Below are positions 34,058 through 44,105 of a stretch of 64,000 bases of DNA, in pieces. Origin of the DNA: Clostridia bacterium (GTDB lineage Bacteria > Bacillota > Clostridia > TANB77 > CAG-508); the NCBI GenBank assembly GCA_017625465.1, contig JAGAKS010000016.1, positions 1 to 64,000 on the forward strand, read 5' to 3'. Below the pieces are notes generated by a model. It did not search any database. It worked only from the letters and a program-made list of their open reading frames with translations, and had not been told where the DNA came from. The position numbers and the translations under genes are program-made. Position 1 is the first letter of the stretch, and the number at the start of each line of letters is the position of its first letter.

Positions 34058-34099
34058 ATTATATACCCTAATGGGTATATTGTAAATAATGGGGTATAT
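34058..34099 (-). promoter_or_regulatory. csoR-copZ-copA promoter with CsoR operator
   Basis: Minus strand -35 TTTACA (34081-34086) and -10 TATAAT (34058-34063), 17 bases apart. The palindrome ATATACCC-TAAT-GGGTATAT (34061-34080) fills the spacer, the classic place for CsoR. An extra half-site GGGGTATAT lies at 34091-34099, upstream of -35. Confidence 0.92.
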
Positions 34100-34145
34100 C
34101 GCCAAAAGCATTTATTTTTCTAGCATTTTTTAGCCTCTATAAAGA

Positions 34146-34174
34146 TTTACAATTCTATTATTTTATGATATTAT
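34146..34174 (+). promoter_or_regulatory. Sigma-A promoter of the flavodoxin-like mini gene
   Basis: -35 TTTACA, 17-base spacer, -10 TATTAT on the plus strand, about 33 bases before the ATG. An AAGGAG ribosome binding site follows at about 34193. Confidence 0.7.
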
Positions 34175-34206
34175 TTTATCCAGTATAAGAATTAAGGAGA
34201 TTTGTA

Positions 34207-34323
34207 ATGAAATTATATGAAATTGTATTTAGTGCAACTGGAAGAACTCAAAAAGTAGTAGATATAAAGGAACAACTTGAAACAAATTTAGGAGGATATA
34301 AAAAGAATACTCTTTACATTTAG
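34207..34323 (+). pseudogene. Flavodoxin-like N-terminal remnant, 38 codons
   Basis: The product begins MKLYEIVFSATGRTQKVVD, which matches the first strand and phosphate-binding loop of flavodoxins and of flavodoxin-ferredoxin fusion proteins (SxTGxT). After about 25 residues the similarity ends and a TAG closes the frame (GGYKKNTLYI). The usual length is over 140 residues, so this is most likely a deletion remnant. It still has promoter, ribosome binding site and terminator, so the short peptide may be made. Confidence 0.65.
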
Positions 34324-34326
34324 CGT

Positions 34327-34366
34327 AAAAAAGATGTGAATATAAATAATATTCAACATCTTTTTT
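34327..34366. terminator. Bidirectional terminator between the mini gene and secA
   Basis: Long stem AAAAAAGATGT-GAATAT / ATATTC-ACATCTTTTTT with T-runs on both strands. It ends the rightward mini gene and, about 85 bases behind its stop, the leftward secA gene. Confidence 0.8.
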
Positions 34367-34451
34367 ACTTTTATTATTTAGTACAAAACTTATTACATAC
34401 ACTAAAATTTATAATTCATTTTATACTTAATCTTTCAAGCTCTTGCTATTA

Positions 34452-37241
34452 CTAGTTTTTACCACAACAGTTTTTGTATTTCTTACCACTTCCACATGGA
34501 CATGGATCGTTTCTACCAATTTTTGGTCCATCATTAACTATTGGTTGAGGTTTGCTTTCTGATGTTTTGTTTGGCATGTTAGTTTCTCCCATATCGTTAA
34601 TTGATTCAACTGCTGAATTATCTAAACTTGCACCAGTAATACTAGCACTTTGTTCCATTTTTACTTCTGTTTTAAATAAATGAAGCATAATTTTAGTAAC
34701 TTCTAGTTTGATACTTGCAATCATTTCATCAAACATATCTGCGCCTTCAATTCTGTATTGAACAACTGGATCTTTTTGACCATAAGCACGAAGACCAATA
34801 CCATTTTTTAGCTCGTCCATTGCATCTATATGATCCATCCATTTTGTATCTACTATCTTTAATAAAACAATTCTTTCAAGTTTTCTAATTTCTGGTCCTA
34901 ATTCTTTTTCTTTTGCTTCATAAGCTTCTAAAACTCTTTCTTGTAATTCTTTAATAAGCTTATCTGCATCAACTTTTTTAGCTTTTAGTGCATCTAATGT
35001 ATCAATAACACTTGGTGCCATATTTAAGTTAACTCTTATTTCATTTATTAAAGGATTTTTATTGAAATTGTCATCACTCATGTCTCCTCTGTATGTATCT
35101 ACTATCATTTCACATGAAGCCATAAGCATATCAACAATATTATCCCTTAAATCATCACCATCTAAAACTTTTCTTCTTTGAGAGTAAATAATATCTCTTT
35201 GAACATTCATAACATCATCATAGCTTAAAATATGTTTACGAATAGAAAAATTTCTGCCTTCAACTTTGCTTTGAGCACTTTCAATAGTTTTTCCAATTAG
35301 TCCTACTTGAATTGGCATATCTTCTGGAATGTTACCTTTTTCAAATACTTTGGTAATCATATCACCGCCGAAAATTTTAATTAGGTTATCATCTAAAGCC
35401 AAGAAAAATTGCGTACTACCTGGATCTCCTTGACGACCACTACGACCACGAAGCTGATTATCAATTCTTCTAGATTCATGTCTTTCTGTACCGATAATTC
35501 TTAAACCACCAGCTTCAATAACTTTATATTTTTCTTCTTCGATTTCAGCATCAAATTTATCTTGTAATTCTTTGAATTTTTTTCTAGCTGCAAGAATTTC
35601 TTCATCTTTTGTTTCATTAAAAGCTGTTGCTTGAGCAATTAAATCTTCGTCATATTTTAATTTGCGCATTTCTTGTTTAGCTAAATATTCACTATTACCA
35701 CCAAGCATAATATCAGTACCACGACCAGCCATATTAGTAGCAATAGTTATAGCACCAAATTTACCAGCTTGAGCAATAATTTCAGCTTCTTTTTCATGAT
35801 TTTTAGCATTTAAAACTTCATGTTTTAAACCTTCTTTTCTTAAAAGTTCACTAACTAATTCAGATTTTTCAATAGAAACTGTACCAACTAAAACTGGTTG
35901 ACCTTTTTCATGACATGTTTTTATATTTTCTACAATTGCTTTTAATTTTCCTCTTTCATTTTTGTAAATAACGTCTGTTTCATCTACTCTTATAAGTGGT
36001 TTATTTGTAGGAATTGCAATAACATCTAAATTATATATTTCTCTAAATTCTGCCTCTTCTGTCATAGCAGTACCTGTCATACCTGCTAACTTTCCATACA
36101 TTCTAAAATAATTTTGGAATGTAATTGTTGCAAGCGTTTTAGATTCATCTGCAATTTTTACTCCTTCTTTTGCTTCAATAGCTTGGTGAAGACCATCATT
36201 GTATCTTCTACCATACATAATTCTTCCTGTAAATTCATCTACAATAAGAACTTCTCCGTCTTTAACGATATAATCTATATCTCTTTTCATAATACCATGA
36301 GCACGAAGTGCTTGGTTTACATTATGTACTAAGTCTGAATTTTCCAAATCGTTGAAATTTTCTAAGTTGAAATATTGCTCAGCTTTTTCGATACCTTTTC
36401 CTGTAAGAGCTGCTGATTTTGCTTTTAAGTCAACAATGTAATCATACTTTTCATTATCTATATTTTGTTCTTCATCTTTAACATCTTCTTCTACTATTAT
36501 TTTAGCATTTAATCTTCTAACAAAACTATCAGCTTTTTTATATAAATCTGAAGATTTATTAGCTCTACCAGAAATAATAAGTGGTGTACGAGCCTCGTCA
36601 ATTAAAATACTGTCTATCTCGTCAACGATAGCATAGTGTAACTCTCTTTGTACCATATCCTCTTTGTTTATTACCATGTTGTCTCTTAAGTAATCAAAAC
36701 CAAATTCATTATTTGTACCATAAGTAATATCTGCTCTATAAGCTTCTTGTTTTTTGCTGTTTTCCATTCTGCCTAAAACTAAGCCAACAGATAAACCTAA
36801 AAATCTATATACTTTTCCCATCCATTCGCTATCTCTTTTAGCTAAGTATTCGTTAACTGTAATAACATGAACACCTTTTCCTTCAAGAGCATTTAGATAA
36901 ACAGGAAGTGTAGCAACAAGTGTTTTTCCTTCACCAGTTCTCATTTCTGCAATTCTTCCTTGATGCAATATAATACCACCTATCAATTGAACATCAAAAT
37001 GTCTCATTCCTAAAACTCTTTTTGAAGCCTCTCTCATAACTGCGAAAGCTTCTGGTAATATATCATCTAGAGTTTTTCCACCCGCAAGCTCAGATTTAAA
37101 ATAATCTGTTTTAGCTCTTAATTCTTCATCAGATAATTTCTCCATATCTGGCTCTAAACTGTTGATTTTGTCAACAATAGGCATAACTCTTTTTACTTCT
37201 TTTTCACTATAACTTTTAAAAATTTTATTTAAAAAACTCAC
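34452..37241 (-). CDS. secA: Protein translocase subunit SecA
   Basis: The 929-residue ATPase that drives Sec protein export. Visible: Walker A region [24 protein letters not shown] Walker B-type [16 protein letters not shown], preprotein cross-linking domain, second nucleotide-binding domain with [14 protein letters not shown] and [20 protein letters not shown], the two-helix finger and the C-terminal zinc motif [13 protein letters not shown]. The start is GTG behind AAGGAGG. Single-gene unit; in many Firmicutes prfB is directly downstream, but here it is 30 kb away. Confidence 0.97.
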   Translation of the reverse strand: MSFLNKIFKSYSEKEVKRVMPIVDKINSLEPDMEKLSDEELRAKTDYFKSELAGGKTLDDILPEAFAVMREASKRVLGMRHFDVQLIGGIILHQGRIAEMRTGEGKTLVATLPVYLNALEGKGVHVITVNEYLAKRDSEWMGKVYRFLGLSVGLVLGRMENSKKQEAYRADITYGTNNEFGFDYLRDNMVINKEDMVQRELHYAIVDEIDSILIDEARTPLIISGRANKSSDLYKKADSFVRRLNAKIIVEEDVKDEEQNIDNEKYDYIVDLKAKSAALTGKGIEKAEQYFNLENFNDLENSDLVHNVNQALRAHGIMKRDIDYIVKDGEVLIVDEFTGRIMYGRRYNDGLHQAIEAKEGVKIADESKTLATITFQNYFRMYGKLAGMTGTAMTEEAEFREIYNLDVIAIPTNKPLIRVDETDVIYKNERGKLKAIVENIKTCHEKGQPVLVGTVSIEKSELVSELLRKEGLKHEVLNAKNHEKEAEIIAQAGKFGAITIATNMAGRGTDIMLGGNSEYLAKQEMRKLKYDEDLIAQATAFNETKDEEILAARKKFKELQDKFDAEIEEEKYKVIEAGGLRIIGTERHESRRIDNQLRGRSGRQGDPGSTQFFLALDDNLIKIFGGDMITKVFEKGNIPEDMPIQVGLIGKTIESAQSKVEGRNFSIRKHILSYDDVMNVQRDIIYSQRRKVLDGDDLRDNIVDMLMASCEMIVDTYRGDMSDDNFNKNPLINEIRVNLNMAPSVIDTLDALKAKKVDADKLIKELQERVLEAYEAKEKELGPEIRKLERIVLLKIVDTKWMDHIDAMDELKNGIGLRAYGQKDPVVQYRIEGADMFDEMIASIKLEVTKIMLHLFKTEVKMEQSASITGASLDNSAVESINDMGETNMPNKTSESKPQPIVNDGPKIGRNDPCPCGSGKKYKNCCGKN

Positions 37242-37271
37242 TTGACATTCCTCCTTAAGTTTTACTAAACA

Positions 37272-37300
37272 ACTATATCATTTTTTAATCACTTTTGCAA
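37272..37300 (-). promoter_or_regulatory. Sigma-A promoter of secA
   Basis: Minus strand -35 TTGCAA, 17-base spacer, -10 TATAGT, about 30 bases before the GTG start. Confidence 0.7.
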
Positions 37301-37370
37301 GTTTTATTCATAAAAATTGAAGCACTCGAATAGACTTAGAAAAAACACTTATTTAAAGGGGTCTTGTGTT

Positions 37371-37925
37371 ATGTTTGTCTGTAATGTAAAGTTTAATAAA
37401 CATGCGTGTTTCAAGGGAATTATGGCTTTTTGTGCGGTTGTTTGTATTAGTCTTGCCGTTGTTGCAGGCTTTAAAATCTTAACTAGTGCAAATAGAGAAA
37501 CTTTTGAACATCTTGAATGTTTACCAAATACAGATATTGCTATAATTCGTGATGAAGATTATACAAATATATTAAAAATGGTAAATGATGATTTAGATAC
37601 TTATGTTGGTCAAAAAATTTCTTATACTGGCTATGTTTATAGAGTAGCAGATATAAAAGAAAATGAGTTTATTTTAGCTCGTGATATGATTGTTTCTAAC
37701 TCTCCAAAACAAACTCTAGTTGTTGGTTTTCTTTCTACTTGTGATAATGCAAAAGATTTTGAAAATAATTCATGGGTTACTATCACTGGTACTATTGAAA
37801 AAGGAGAATATTTAGGCGAAGTTCCCATAATTAAAATATCTAGTATCGAAAAAGTAGCAAAACCTGAAACAGCCGAAGTTCCAATGCCAGATGAATACTA
37901 TGTTCCAACGGCAGTAATATATTAG
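37371..37925 (+). CDS. Membrane-anchored protein with DUF1980/TIGR03943-like domain
   Basis: A 184-residue protein: short Cys-containing N-terminus, membrane helix at about 17-37 (MAFCAVVCISLAVVAGFKIL), and an outside domain of about 130 residues. The latter resembles the C-terminal half of the TIGR03943/DUF1980 family, an OB-like fold: YVGQKISYTGYVYRV, EFILARDMIVSN, VVGFLSTCDNAKDFENN, SWVTITGTIEKGEY. Full family members have membrane helices and act beside a metal/organic permease; neither is here. I chose the ATG at 37371 with AAAGGGG nine bases upstream. Its stop overlaps the stop of the convergent gene. Confidence 0.65.
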   Translation: MFVCNVKFNKHACFKGIMAFCAVVCISLAVVAGFKILTSANRETFEHLECLPNTDIAIIRDEDYTNILKMVNDDLDTYVGQKISYTGYVYRVADIKENEFILARDMIVSNSPKQTLVVGFLSTCDNAKDFENNSWVTITGTIEKGEYLGEVPIIKISSIEKVAKPETAEVPMPDEYYVPTAVIY

Positions 37926-39013
37926 AGTCTTTCTATCATACTATTTGCTATTCCTTTATCAATCGAGTTTGAAAATATATTCTTTAATATTATTAGAATT
38001 ATAGGTCCTGCTAAAAGTCCTATTAATCCTAAAAATTTGAAACCGGTATACATTGCAATTAAGGTAAAAATTGGATGTATACCTATTTTTGTGCTTACAA
38101 TCTTAGGTTCTAAAAATTGTTTAGCAAGCAAAGTAATAACATATAATCCTAATAGTAAAGCTCCAAGTGAAACATCATTATTAAAAAATGAAATTATAGA
38201 CCAAGGAATAATGATAGTTCCACTTCCTAAAATAGGAAGTGCATCTACAAAGCCTATAATTACTGCCATTAGAAGAGGATACTCAACATTTAATCCCATG
38301 AAATTTAATATATTTAATCCTATTAAAACAATAACAAAAGATATTAAAACCATAATTATTTCAGCTTTTACATAAGAAAATAACGTATTTTTTATATTTC
38401 TAACCTTTTCTCTAATATTTCCTATCCACTTTTTAGTGAAATGATATTCCATTCTATCTAAGATATAAAATTTATCTGAAGATATAAAATAAGTGCTTAG
38501 TATGGTTATAACTAAATATACAAGAAAATTGGGGAGTTTTGTTATAAGTTTTAAAAAATTACTTAAATAATTTTTAATAACATTTCCTGCCTCACTAACA
38601 AAATCAAGTGCCCATTTTTCAAGCATAACTTGTATATCTTTATTTACATTCAAATTTTTAAATTGCAATATTGAATTCAATTCTTGTACTTTATTTATAA
38701 CAATTTCAACATAACCATTTAATCCTGATAAAAAATCTGTTGCCTCTGAAACTAAAAAAATTATTCCTATTAAAATAATACTAATACATATAACAAAAAA
38801 TATAGCTAACACTAATATACTACTTGCTTTTCTGCTTAGATTAGTCTTATTTTTTACATATCTAATTGTAGGCTCTAATAACTCTGCAATAATAAATCCT
38901 ATTAAAAATGGAATATAAAATACAAACAGTTTTAATAGAGCAAATGTTAGAATAATTATAAGTAAATAAAACAAAATAACTTTTGAAATTTCTTTAATTT
39001 TATCCATATTCAT
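37922..39013 (-). CDS. AI-2E family / sporulation membrane protein YtvI-like
   Basis: A 363-residue membrane protein with about eight helices of the AI-2E transporter (PF01594) family. Features: PFLIGFIIAELLEPTIRYVKN near the start, a long amphipathic region in the middle, and the C-terminal block GFVDALPILGSGTIIIPW and GLIGLLAGPIILIILKNIF. YtvI members are linked to sporulation in Clostridia, others to solute export. I chose the ATG at 39013 with GAGGTG five bases before it rather than upstream starts. It is convergent with the preceding gene with stop codons overlapping and no terminator in between. Confidence 0.83.
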   Translation of the reverse strand: MNMDKIKEISKVILFYLLIIILTFALLKLFVFYIPFLIGFIIAELLEPTIRYVKNKTNLSRKASSILVLAIFFVICISIILIGIIFLVSEATDFLSGLNGYVEIVINKVQELNSILQFKNLNVNKDIQVMLEKWALDFVSEAGNVIKNYLSNFLKLITKLPNFLVYLVITILSTYFISSDKFYILDRMEYHFTKKWIGNIREKVRNIKNTLFSYVKAEIIMVLISFVIVLIGLNILNFMGLNVEYPLLMAVIIGFVDALPILGSGTIIIPWSIISFFNNDVSLGALLLGLYVITLLAKQFLEPKIVSTKIGIHPIFTLIAMYTGFKFLGLIGLLAGPIILIILKNIFSNSIDKGIANSMIERL

Positions 39014-39139
39014 ACAAGCACCTCTTCTTTTTATCATACCCAAACCTTTCAATAAAATTTGATGAAATATGTAATATATATTTATTTTTTTAAAATAAAG
39101 TGATATGATTTAATAAATTTACAAGAAAAGGAGTTTTTT

Positions 39140-40072
39140 ATGAAATATAATCTTGAAACTTATTTTTTACTTTTTATGATTTATGCTATTTTGGGTTGGT
39201 GTATGGAAAGTGTGAAAATGATTTTCAACAAAAATGTAGGTAAATTTGTTGATAGAGGATTTTTAATTGGTCCATACCTTCCAATATATGGTTTTGGCGT
39301 AGTAGCCATTGAAATTTTATTAGGTAAATATTCAAATGATATTCCTGCTTTATTTTGGCTTTCTATGATAACCTGTGGTATTTTAGAATATTTCACAAGC
39401 TATGTAATGGAAAAACTATTCAATGCTCGTTGGTGGGATTATAGTTCTAGAAAATTTAATATAAATGGTAGAATATGTTTAGAAACTTTACTTCCTTTTG
39501 GTATTGCTGGTGTAATTACTGTAAGTTTTACAAATCCCTTTTTTATAAGCCTAATTGAAAAAATACCATCACTAATATTACATATAATATCTATATTTTT
39601 ATTGGTTTGCATTTCGATAGATTTTATTGTTTCATCTGTAATAGTTGCTAACCTAAAAACTACAGAAGCAGATTTATCCGCCGAAGATGATACAGAAGCC
39701 ATTTCACAATATGTTCGTGACAAAGCTGAAGATATGGCAATGCAATTAGAATCTGATATAAAAAGGAACCAAAGGAAAAGAAAACTTAGACGTCAAAGAA
39801 ATATACTTCACTTAAAGCTTAGAGTTAATAAACGACTAACACAAGATTATAAAGAAACAATTAAGAGAACTAATGAGTTCAAAGATAAATTATCAGCTGA
39901 ATTAAATGCTCGAAAAGAACAAAACAAATTATCAAGAGCAGAATTAACTGCAAAATTAAAATCAAAATTTGCTGAAAAGTCTTTCTTACACAGAAGACTT
40001 ATGAATGCTTTCCCTAATTTTGAAGTTACAGAAAAATGGAAAAACAAATACAATAACAGAAACAAAAAATAG
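39140..40072 (+). CDS. CmpB-family putative ABC transporter type IV membrane protein
   Basis: A 310-residue protein. The first 180 residues hold five membrane helices with the marks of PF06541 (ABC_trans_CmpB): YAILGWCMESVKMIFNKNVG, DRGFLIGPYLPIYGFGVV, ILEYFTSYVMEKLFNARWWD and the cytosolic NGRICLETLLPFG. The C-terminal 110 residues are a very basic coiled coil. Despite the family name no transporter partner is adjacent and the function is unknown. The gene ends within the stem of a terminator shared with fabI. Confidence 0.85.
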   Translation: MKYNLETYFLLFMIYAILGWCMESVKMIFNKNVGKFVDRGFLIGPYLPIYGFGVVAIEILLGKYSNDIPALFWLSMITCGILEYFTSYVMEKLFNARWWDYSSRKFNINGRICLETLLPFGIAGVITVSFTNPFFISLIEKIPSLILHIISIFLLVCISIDFIVSSVIVANLKTTEADLSAEDDTEAISQYVRDKAEDMAMQLESDIKRNQRKRKLRRQRNILHLKLRVNKRLTQDYKETIKRTNEFKDKLSAELNARKEQNKLSRAELTAKLKSKFAEKSFLHRRLMNAFPNFEVTEKWKNKYNNRNKK

Positions 40073-40092
40073 AGCCTATGCTCTATTTTTTT
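40064..40092. terminator. Bidirectional terminator shared by cmpB-like gene and fabI
   Basis: Twelve-base stem AAAAAATAGAGC / GCTCTATTTTTT with a CTAT loop. The stop codons of both convergent genes (TAG at 40070-40072, and TAA complement at 40091-40093) lie in the stem or its T-run. Confidence 0.9.
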
Positions 40093-40861
40093 ATATTCCC
40101 ATAATGTTGTATCCGCTATCTGCATAAACAATTTGACCTGTGATAGCATCTGACATATCACTTAATAAAAATGCAACTGAATTTCCAACTTGTTCCTTTG
40201 TAACATTTCTACGAAGTGGTGCTTTTTCTTCAACAACATCTAATATTGTTCCAAAATCTTTTATTCCTTTTGCAGAAAGTGTTTTTATAGGTCCAGCTGA
40301 AATAGCATTTACTCTAATTCCCATAGGTCCTAAATTAGATGCTAAATATCTAATACTACACTCTAATGCTGCTTTTGCAACACCCATTACATTATATCCA
40401 GGTAAAACTTTTGTAGAACCATGATATGTAAGAGCAACCAAACTAGCATTTTCATTCAACATATCCATTTCTTTTGCATATCTTGCAACTGCTACCATTG
40501 TATAAGCACTTACATCAACTGCATGAGAATATCCTTCTTTGCTAGTTTCAATAAAATCATTGTGTAAATCTTCTGTAAAAGCATGTGCTATACAGTGTAC
40601 AATTCCATCAAGTTTTCCATAGTCAGCTTTTACTTTTTTAAATAATTCTTCAATATCACTATCTACTGAAGCATCACAAGTATATGCTTTTGCTCCTTCA
40701 AATTCTGAAATTAGTTCTTCTATTTTCTCTCTGTTGTCTTCTCCCATAAAAGTAAAGCAAAGTTTTGCACCTTGTTCTGAAGCTGCTTTTGCAGCACCAT
40801 AAGCTATACTCCATTTGTTTCTAATTCCCATAATAAGAATTGTTTTGTCTTTTAATATCAT
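40091..40861 (-). CDS. fabI: Enoyl-[acyl-carrier-protein] reductase FabI
   Basis: A 256-residue short-chain reductase that makes the last reduction in each round of fatty acid elongation with NAD(P)H. FabI type is shown by the N-terminal MGIRNKWSIAYGAAKA and the Tyr-X6-Lys catalytic pair in GYNVMGVAKAALE. The segment SAGPIKTLSAKGI is the substrate loop. It is the last gene of the fab/acc operon; in many Clostridia this place is held instead by the flavoprotein FabK. One base after accA ends its GAGGAAAAATAA ribosome binding region. Confidence 0.94.
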   Translation of the reverse strand: MILKDKTILIMGIRNKWSIAYGAAKAASEQGAKLCFTFMGEDNREKIEELISEFEGAKAYTCDASVDSDIEELFKKVKADYGKLDGIVHCIAHAFTEDLHNDFIETSKEGYSHAVDVSAYTMVAVARYAKEMDMLNENASLVALTYHGSTKVLPGYNVMGVAKAALECSIRYLASNLGPMGIRVNAISAGPIKTLSAKGIKDFGTILDVVEEKAPLRRNVTKEQVGNSVAFLLSDMSDAITGQIVYADSGYNIMGI

Positions 40862-41821
40862 TTATTTTTCCTCCCTAATATATTCACCCATATTTCTAAA
40901 TTTTTCATACCTTTCGCTAACTAAGGTATCAACATTTTTAGATTTTAGGTCTTTTGTTATTTCCATTATTCTTGTTTTTAAAATGCTAGCTACTTCTTGC
41001 ACAGAATTTCTTTCTACTCCACCTGCTGGCTCTTTAATAATTTCATCTATAACTTTAAATCCTAGTAAATCTTCTGCTGTAAGCTTCATTTTTTCGGCTG
41101 CTTCTTCTTTTCTAGAACCGTCTTTCCAAAGAATACTTGCATAACCTTCTGGGCTTAGTATAGAATAAATAGAATTTTCTAGCATTAAAATTTGATCTGC
41201 AACACCAAGTGCTAAGGCACCACCACTTGAACCTTCTCCTATTACAATTGCAATAACTGGTGTTTTTAAATTTGAAAGTTCAAACATACTACGAGCAATA
41301 GCTTCTCCTTGACCTCTTTCTTCTGCTTGAATACCTGGATATGCACCTTTGGTATCTATGAAAGTAATAATAGGCCTATTAAATTTTTCTGCTTGTTTCA
41401 TAAATCTAATGCCTTTTTTATAGCTTTCAGGATTTGGCATACCAAAATTTCTTTCAATATTTTCTTTAGTATTTCTACCTTTTTGTTCAGCAATAATTGT
41501 GTAATTTTGTTCGCCAATTCGAGCCAAACCGCATACTATCGCCTTGTCATCTGTACAAGTTCTATCTCCATGAAGTTCCATAAACTCATCAAAAATATTA
41601 TCTACATAATCCAAAGCTGTTGGTCGATTTGGGTTTCTTGCAATTTCAACTTTTTCCCAAGCAGTAAGATTTCCTTCGCTAATGCGTTCCAAATTTTTAA
41701 GTCTTTTTTTGGCTTCTTCAATCTCATCAGCAACATCTATCATTTTATCAGTATTTATATTTTCTAATTCTTTAATTTCTTCTTTTAACTCTTCGATTTG
41801 TTTTTGTATTTCAATGCTCAC
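40862..41821 (-). CDS. accA: Acetyl-CoA carboxylase carboxyltransferase subunit alpha
   Basis: A 319-residue subunit that, with AccD, moves the carboxyl group from biotin to acetyl-CoA to form malonyl-CoA. Marks: N-terminal coiled coil (EIQKQIEELKEEIKELEN), TAWEKVEIARNPNRPTALDY, and the crotonase-like core with FIDTKGAYPGIQAEERGQGE and GEGSSGGALALGVAD. Lies between accD and fabI with very short gaps. Confidence 0.96.
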   Translation of the reverse strand: MSIEIQKQIEELKEEIKELENINTDKMIDVADEIEEAKKRLKNLERISEGNLTAWEKVEIARNPNRPTALDYVDNIFDEFMELHGDRTCTDDKAIVCGLARIGEQNYTIIAEQKGRNTKENIERNFGMPNPESYKKGIRFMKQAEKFNRPIITFIDTKGAYPGIQAEERGQGEAIARSMFELSNLKTPVIAIVIGEGSSGGALALGVADQILMLENSIYSILSPEGYASILWKDGSRKEEAAEKMKLTAEDLLGFKVIDEIIKEPAGGVERNSVQEVASILKTRIMEITKDLKSKNVDTLVSERYEKFRNMGEYIREEK

Positions 41822-41836
41822 TTAAATCTCACCGCC

Positions 41837-42682
41837 CTACTTATTAAATTTTATAAGTTTATACAAAACTTCTTTCATATCTTTACGTTCAACAATTTTA
41901 TCTATAAACCCATGTTCTAATAGAAATTCTGCTGTTTGGAAACCACTAGGTAATTGTTGTTTAATTGTTTGTTCAATTACCCTAGGTCCTGCAAAACCAA
42001 TCATGGCACCTGGTTCTGCTAATATAATATCTCCTAAACTTGCAAAACTTGCAGTTACCCCTCCATAAGTTGGATCTGTAAGAACAGAGATAAACAAAAT
42101 ACCTGCTTCATTTGCTTTAGCAATAGCACTAGAGGTTTTTGCCATTTGCATTAAAGACATAATTCCTTCTTGCATTCTAGCGCCACCAGAAACAGAAAAA
42201 ATTATAAGTGGAAGTTTAAGTTCAATAGCTTTTTCAATTGAATAAGTAATTCTTTCTCCAACAACAGTTCCCATGCTTCCCATAAGAAAGTTTGCATTCA
42301 TAACACAAATTACTGCTTCTTCACCGTTTATTTTTCCTGTACCACAATACACAGCTTCTGTCATTCCTGTTTTTTCTTGTAAGCTTTTTAACTTATCCAT
42401 ATATTCTGGCATATCTAAGGGATTTACTGTTTTTAAATTTGTTAATTCTTCAAAAGGTTTGAAAGAATCTTCATCAGTTATTTGCCAAACTCTTCTTCTA
42501 GCAGATAATCTAAAATGATGATTACAAAGAGGACAAACACTATAATTTTCATGTAATTTTTCTTTATAAATTATTTCACCACATTTATCGCATTTAACCC
42601 ATTTTCCAACTGGGATATCAGCTTTACTTTTTGGCTCTTCATTTGATTCTGAAGAATGTTTTTTTAATTTATCAATTACCAT
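41837..42682 (-). CDS. accD: Acetyl-CoA carboxylase carboxyltransferase subunit beta
   Basis: A 281-residue subunit with an N-terminal four-cysteine zinc finger ([12 protein letters not shown] and CPLCNHH) and the carboxyltransferase core ([48 protein letters not shown]). Works as an AccA2-AccD2 complex. 14-15 bases to each neighbour. Confidence 0.96.
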   Translation of the reverse strand: MVIDKLKKHSSESNEEPKSKADIPVGKWVKCDKCGEIIYKEKLHENYSVCPLCNHHFRLSARRRVWQITDEDSFKPFEELTNLKTVNPLDMPEYMDKLKSLQEKTGMTEAVYCGTGKINGEEAVICVMNANFLMGSMGTVVGERITYSIEKAIELKLPLIIFSVSGGARMQEGIMSLMQMAKTSSAIAKANEAGILFISVLTDPTYGGVTASFASLGDIILAEPGAMIGFAGPRVIEQTIKQQLPSGFQTAEFLLEHGFIDKIVERKDMKEVLYKLIKFNK

Positions 42683-42697
42683 TATTACTCCTAATTT

Positions 42698-44041
42698 TTA
42701 AGCTAAATTTTCTTTTTTTATAAATGATGTATCATAATTTCCTTTGACAAAATTCTCGTTGTCTAAAATCTTATATAAGAAATCTATATTTGTATCTACA
42801 CCAGATATAACACATTCATCTAAAGCTCTTTTCATTTTATTGATAGCTTCTTCTCTGTTTTCTCCGTGAACAATTATCTTAGCAATCATTGAATCATATA
42901 CTGGTGGAATTGTATAACCAGTATATACTGATGTATCTATTCTTACTCCATTTCCACCTGGAAAAAGAAGTTCTTTTATTGTTCCTGGACTAGGCATAAA
43001 ACCTTTTTCAGGGCATTCTGCATTTATTCTACATTCTATACTATGGCCCTTTGGTTTTATATCACTTTGAGAAAATCTTAGTTTCTCACCAGAAGCAATT
43101 CTTAATTGTTCTTTTACTATATCTATTCCTGTTACCATTTCTGTTACAGGATGTTCTACTTGTATTCTAGTATTCATCTCCATAAAATAGAAGTTTTTGT
43201 TTTTATCTACTAAAAATTCTATTGTACCGGCATTAGCATATTTTGCTGCTTTAACTGCATTTATTGCAGCTTCTCCCATTTTCTTTCTAAGCTTATCATC
43301 AACTACTGTTGATGGGCTTTCTTCAATAACTTTTTGATTTCTTCTTTGAACTGTACAATCTCTTTCGCCTAAATATACAGCATTTCCATGTTCATCTGCT
43401 AATACTTGTATTTCAACATGTCTAGGATTTTCTATAAACTTTTCAATATATATTTCATCATCATTAAAAGAAACTTTTGCTTCTTGTTTTACAATATTAT
43501 AGCTGTCTTCTAACTCTTCTTTTTTAGTTACTAAACGGATTCCTTTTCCGCCACCACCTGCTGCTGCTTTAATCATAATAGGATAACCAACTTTATCAGC
43601 TATCTCACAAGCTTCTTTATATCCTTTTATACTTCCTTCTGAGCCTGTTACAACTGGAACTTTTGCACTTTTCATTAAAGCTTTAGCATTAGATTTATTA
43701 CCCATTAAATCTATTACTTTATATGATGGACCAATAAATTTTATATTGCTTTCTTCACACATTTTTGCAAAATCAGCATTTTCTGATAAAAAACCAAAAC
43801 CTGGATGAATGCTATCAGCATGTGTTAAACAAGCAGCTTCTAATATATTTTTTATGTTTAAGTAACTTTTTTTAGAAGGTGCAGGACCTATACAAACTGC
43901 TTCATCAGCAAGTCTAGTATGTAAGGCATCTTTATCAGCTTCAGAATAAACAGCAACAGTTTTTATTCCAAGCTCTCTACATGCTCTAATTATTCTAACA
44001 GCTATTTCTCCACGGTTTGCTACTAATACTTTGTTTAGCAT
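42698..44041 (-). CDS. accC: Biotin carboxylase
   Basis: A 447-residue ATP-grasp enzyme that carboxylates the biotin on AccB. Visible are KVLVANRGEIAVRIIRACRE, the glycine-rich loop KAAAGGGGKGIRLV, the catalytic region YIEKFIENPRHVEIQV, NTRIQVEHPVTEMVTG and the C-terminal INAECPEKGFMPSPGTI. A GC-rich hairpin lies between it and fabZ upstream. Confidence 0.97.
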   Translation of the reverse strand: MLNKVLVANRGEIAVRIIRACRELGIKTVAVYSEADKDALHTRLADEAVCIGPAPSKKSYLNIKNILEAACLTHADSIHPGFGFLSENADFAKMCEESNIKFIGPSYKVIDLMGNKSNAKALMKSAKVPVVTGSEGSIKGYKEACEIADKVGYPIMIKAAAGGGGKGIRLVTKKEELEDSYNIVKQEAKVSFNDDEIYIEKFIENPRHVEIQVLADEHGNAVYLGERDCTVQRRNQKVIEESPSTVVDDKLRKKMGEAAINAVKAAKYANAGTIEFLVDKNKNFYFMEMNTRIQVEHPVTEMVTGIDIVKEQLRIASGEKLRFSQSDIKPKGHSIECRINAECPEKGFMPSPGTIKELLFPGGNGVRIDTSVYTGYTIPPVYDSMIAKIIVHGENREEAINKMKRALDECVISGVDTNIDFLYKILDNENFVKGNYDTSFIKKENLA

Positions 44042-44078
44042 TTCAAAAATCTCCTTTTTATTTGCTATAAGAAACTCC

Positions 44079-44100
44079 GAGCCTCCGTTTTTAGAGGCTC
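44079..44100 (-). other. Intercistronic hairpin between fabZ and accC
   Basis: Perfect seven-base GC-rich stem GAGCCTC / GAGGCTC with an eight-base loop, in the 64-base gap. On the minus strand only GGAGTTTCTT follows, a weak T-run, so it may reduce read-through, or block 3' decay and set different mRNA levels for the two halves of the operon. Confidence 0.65.
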
Positions 44101-44105
44101 TTTCA

